From Escallonia rubra (taxonomy: Eukaryota; Streptophyta; Magnoliopsida; Escalloniales; Escalloniaceae): DNA of 64,000 bases. The notes under the pieces are model-generated. The model worked only from the letters and a program-made list of their open reading frames with translations, was not told the origin of the DNA and did no database searches. Positions 60,910-64,000 of this stretch are shown here, piece by piece; position 1 is the first letter of the stretch; each line of letters opens with the position of its first letter. The position numbers and the translations under genes were made by a program. The DNA lies in assembly GCA_033065855.1 (NCBI GenBank), contig JAVXUO010001345.1, positions 1 through 64,000 on the forward strand, read 5' to 3'.

Positions 60910-62440
60910 GTGAATTCATATAAAGAGATATAATATCACTGGTTAGTGAAAATCAGGAGAAGAGGAGTTATATGTCGTTCACGAATCAGTAGAAGAGAGG
61001 TGGTTGGGGGGGGGGGGGGGGGGTTGGAAAGTTGAAGAGCATTAGGAGGTAGAGTTAACATTTAAATTTCTTTAATAATCATTGTAAATTTTTTTAAAAC
61101 TTGAGTGAATGATTTCAAAAAGTGAAAAAAAAAATCATATAATTGAAAGTATGAAAAAGGCAGAGATGGATGTCAACTGCCAAGAGCTCCTATTTACATA
61201 TTTGGTGTCTTTTGTACAGAGAATTCTAAAATTTTCGAACAGTTGCCATCTCTTCAAACTTCCCTATTTGACAAGCACTTCAGCAATGGACTTCATCAGA
61301 AATGCAACTCACTGTTTTGCCAATGAAATGGTTGATGATTTTAAAGAGATCAAAAAGTGTTTGTTCACAAGTTCTTCATTATATTAATGATGCTTCAGTT
61401 AAGATAAATTTCCGATTAATGAAAACTTGGATCGATTTCGATTCATATATTACAAAGTGGGTTATCCTTCCTTCAAGCATGTTTTAAGCTTAAACAATAT
61501 GTTTGTAAAATGCCACTTAACCTCAAGACAACAAGAGATGGCCCTGAAGCCTATACCTCTTTGTCGTCGGTGTTCTACTCAGGAATCCTTGGTTAGTGAA
61601 AATTATGGCTAAAAGAACGGTAACTAGGTTGTATTTTCGGTGGGTACAGTGGACTCAACCCAAATAAACTTACGGTTATTGAATCCAAAGTCGAACCAAT
61701 GGTTGATAGGTTGGATTGAGTGGATGGACAAAATAAGTGCAAAAATATTTTTCTAAAGAAAACAGTGGTGGCGAGCAGTTGTAGGGGGTGGTGGCCAATA
61801 GTGGTGGCTTTTGGTGGTTGCACGCGGTTTGTTTGAGACTATAGTGATGGCCACTGATGGTTGCCTGCGATGGTGGCTACCGACAATGATGGCCTGCAAT
61901 GCCCGACAGAAGTGCTCAGTGGCGGCGATAGTGGAAACTCAGAATGGTGGTGGTGGTTATGGTATTTGCCATCATTAGGATGCGAAATTTCTAAGAATGT
62001 AATATTGGTTTGACAACCCAATTCAAGCTAACCCGTTTTAAATTGAATCAACAAAGTCCAACGCACCGTGGAGTAGGTTGGTTAATAACCTACAGTTTCT
62101 TAAAGTCAACCCAAGTTGAACCCCATAATCGTTACCTCACTAGTTACAACCAATGGGGTTCAAGTTCATTCACGGGTAACAGGGGTCACATTTTTTTAAT
62201 TATTTTTTAAAATTTTACTATGTTTTAATGTATAAGATATATAAAAAAATAAAATTTGTGATGTTCCATTTTTTACGGTCTATTTTTTTTTATTGTATCG
62301 TAACGGTGAATTCCATCATTTATAATCAAAAAGTATCCTCCATCTCAGTAGGCTGCTGCATGACTGGAATTCTTTGCCACAATCAAAACTATGACTTGGA
62401 TTTTAAAAAAGAATATTTATTTACGGTAAGTAGGTGAGAT
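60910..62440. other. Intergenic spacer with possible transposon remains
   Basis: A run of 18 G lies at 61006-61023. Between about 61600 and 62170 the sequence has AACCCA/TGGGTT words and a GGTGG tract like the small hAT-like elements at 47-49 kb, but I could not define ends or a TSD. A 92-codon frame at 61109-61387 has no family I recognise. Confidence 0.45.
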
Positions 62441-62447
62441 CAGCAAC

Positions 62448-62519
62448 GGGCATTTGGTCTAGTGGTATGATTCTCGCTTAGGGTGCGAGAGGTCCCGAGT
62501 TCAATTCTCGGAATGCCCC
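62448..62519 (+). tRNA. tRNA-Pro (anticodon AGG)
   Basis: This is a 72-base cloverleaf. The acceptor GGGCATT pairs with AATGCCC, discriminator C; the anticodon stem is CTCGC/GCGAG around loop TTAGGGT (anticodon AGG); the T-arm CCGAG/CTCGG encloses TTCAATT. CAA lies just upstream (CAGCAACGGG). There is no intron. Confidence 0.95.
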
Positions 62520-62932
62520 CCCTCTTCTATTCTTACTTTTTTCTTGGGACCAGACTCCCAACGATTGGGAGTTTGGTACATAACGTTGACTTGGGTCAAT
62601 TGAAAGAAAATATTTATCGCAACGGTCGTTACTCTCCTCATCGATTCATTAAAATTCAATCGGTTTGAACGAATCGAAGGTATGCTTGGACGATAGGGTT
62701 GAAGTTTTTAAGTCTCGTCTCATTCGTTAAAATATCGTATCACGTCATCATCATAACCGTTGAATGCTGAAACTTTTGTCGGACAAATTAGGCAAGACAC
62801 TTGTAAGGAAACATTATCATGCATTATATCCAGGGGATTGGTACAATAATGCAAGACCAACCGGAGTGATTTGAACAAAATCATATTGCTATTTCAACGA
62901 ACATGGAGCAGAGGGGTAAAAGTAACTTCAAT

Positions 62933-63064
62933 CCTATTGTAGTTTAACATAACGATAAAGAGGGCGCATAGCTCCATATTCTATCAACTTAACCTTAACC
63001 TATTGTAGTTCAATATAACGATAAAGAGGGCACATAGCTCCATATTCTATCAACTTAACCTTAA
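62933..63064. repeat. 66-bp tandem duplication
   Basis: 62933-62998 and 62999-63064 are adjacent copies from CCTATTGTAGTT to CTTAACCTTAA with three differences. They lie just beyond the 3' end of the A49 gene. Confidence 0.9.
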
Positions 63065-63178
63065 CCATAATGCCGTTTCAGTATGTTATATATTAGCTTC
63101 CTGATAAACCAACAAAAAAACTAAATGTCATTCAACAAAATCATTCAGCCGCAAGAGCAGAAACCAACAGACACTCAT

Positions 63179-64000
63179 CTACCTTCTGCGCTTCCTCCTC
63201 AGCACAGGAAATTGCAGCGGCACAGGAAGCGTCGCCAGCCGAGTAGCCTTTTTTATGGTCTGTCGCTGAATAGACCCCTCGCTCACAAACTTGCAACCCA
63301 AGTGTTCGTAATGTCGACGCAACGCAATTTCGCTCATTCTCAAGTCCTTGGCTATGTCGGATGGGTCAGATCGGAAATCGTCTGCAAAAAGACTAAGCAC
63401 CAAAACATAGCTGATAAGAAGATCATTCTTCTCGGTTGATAGCCTTTTTGAATCTGACTCTAGAAACATTGTGGAAAACTTCTGGGACAATATGCCGGGG
63501 AATTTATGATACTTTGCAGAGGAAACACCATCCATCGAATGTTTATCCTTGAACTTAACAAGATGAGAAATGTATGATAATACGCAAGCCATTCTCTTCT
63601 TCTCCTCCTCATCCTGCATGTGCAAAGTAGAGAAATATCAAGACAGGAAAAAAAGGATGAGAATAGAAACACAATTCGAATATCACCCCTAAATGGTAAC
63701 GACTGACTACGCTCACCGTACGTCCGCAGTCAAGACAGCCGGGAAAGTCTCCAGTCGTAGCTACACGGTTGCTACTGCAATAGCCCAAAAGGGGGATCTC
63801 TCTCTCTGTCTCTGTGTGTGTGTGGGTGGTGTGTTGGGGGAATTCTGTGTTTGGATATCTTTATATTTGTTTTCTTAAAACGAAAAATTATGTATAATTG
63901 TGCGACAAAATAATCATAACTGAAAGTAAATTATACTCCGAATAAACATAGTGGTCACCCAAATCTGTTTAAAAAGATTACCTCGATGTGTTCGAGCTTA
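63179..64000 (-). CDS. RPA49: RNA polymerase I subunit A49 (RPA49), 3' part
   Basis: A49 is a Pol I-specific subunit; with A34.5 it helps initiation and elongation on rDNA in the nucleolus. The last exon is 63613-63179 (stop TAG at 63179-63181). The intron 63614-63981 separates it from the end of the preceding exon (63982 to the window edge, reading KLEHIE), and the frame continues directly as DEEEKKRMACVLSYISHLVK. The visible part is the C-terminal tandem winged-helix region: KFKDKHSMDG, ISYVLVLSLFADDF, SDPSDIAKDLRMSEIALRRHYEHLGCK, then the basic tail LRRKRRR. These match plant A49 closely. The N-terminal dimerisation domain lies outside the window. No damage is seen. Confidence 0.92.

Noticed and set aside
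61109..61387. 92-codon plus-strand frame as a possible small gene
   Set aside because: No recognised domain, no convincing splice signals and flanking low-complexity DNA.

Overview
This is a nuclear genome window from a flowering plant, almost certainly a eudicot. The base composition is AT-rich, the genes carry many introns, the tRNA genes are nuclear-type, and the protein families are plant-specific (cytosolic UDP-xylose synthase, CASP-like membrane protein, plant-type SF1 with a C-terminal RRM). The species cannot be named from the sequence alone. About a fifth of the window is recognisable transposon or tandem-duplicated DNA.

Genes, left to right: a partial open frame of unknown identity running off the left edge (minus); a 12-exon UDP-glucuronate decarboxylase/UDP-xylose synthase (minus, 2882-6419); tRNA-His(GTG) and tRNA-Arg(CCG) at 13.7-14.4 kb; the 37-codon OST4 subunit of oligosaccharyltransferase (plus, 22438-22551), probably with a very long 5'UTR intron; an intronless-coding SF1/BBP-like splicing factor (plus, 27396-29522); a SEC14/CRAL-TRIO protein with a C-terminal membrane anchor (minus, 31909-36988, leader exon near 39.3 kb); a 3-exon CASP-like protein of the 4C type (minus, 45115-46667); a 6-exon UBC7/UBE2G2-type ERAD ubiquitin-conjugating enzyme (minus, 51240-54504); tRNA-Pro(AGG) at 62.4 kb; and the 3' end of RNA polymerase I subunit A49 (minus, from 63179 off the right edge). 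The genes are unrelated housekeeping or membrane functions with no operon-like logic. OST4 and UBC7 both act at the endoplasmic reticulum, but that is probably chance.

The mobile fraction is the most informative part. Target-site duplications that can be read directly define: three copies of one hAT-like family (8-bp TSDs) at 15970-18420, 21165-21969 and 25034-26456; a long-TIR element nested in the first; a hAT-like element at 47368-48518 carrying a broken piece of an arabinose-5-phosphate isomerase gene; a hAT element at 55992-57740 with a Mutator-like element (9-bp TSD) nested inside it; two TTA-flanked PIF/Harbinger-like elements; and several MITEs. Two of the three hAT-like copies sit in opposite halves of an old tandem duplication inside the putative OST4 intron. 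Each half keeps the empty site of the insertion in the other, so relative dates can be assigned. LINE remains (RNase H domain and 3' tails), a solo-LTR-like sequence and several local tandem duplications fill much of the rest.

No wholly new biological system was found. The strongest leads are the reciprocal empty-site arrangement, the captured isomerase fragment, the divergent SF1-like protein with an acidic repeat and two candidate U2AF-binding motifs, and the two kinds of palindrome-bearing transposon.
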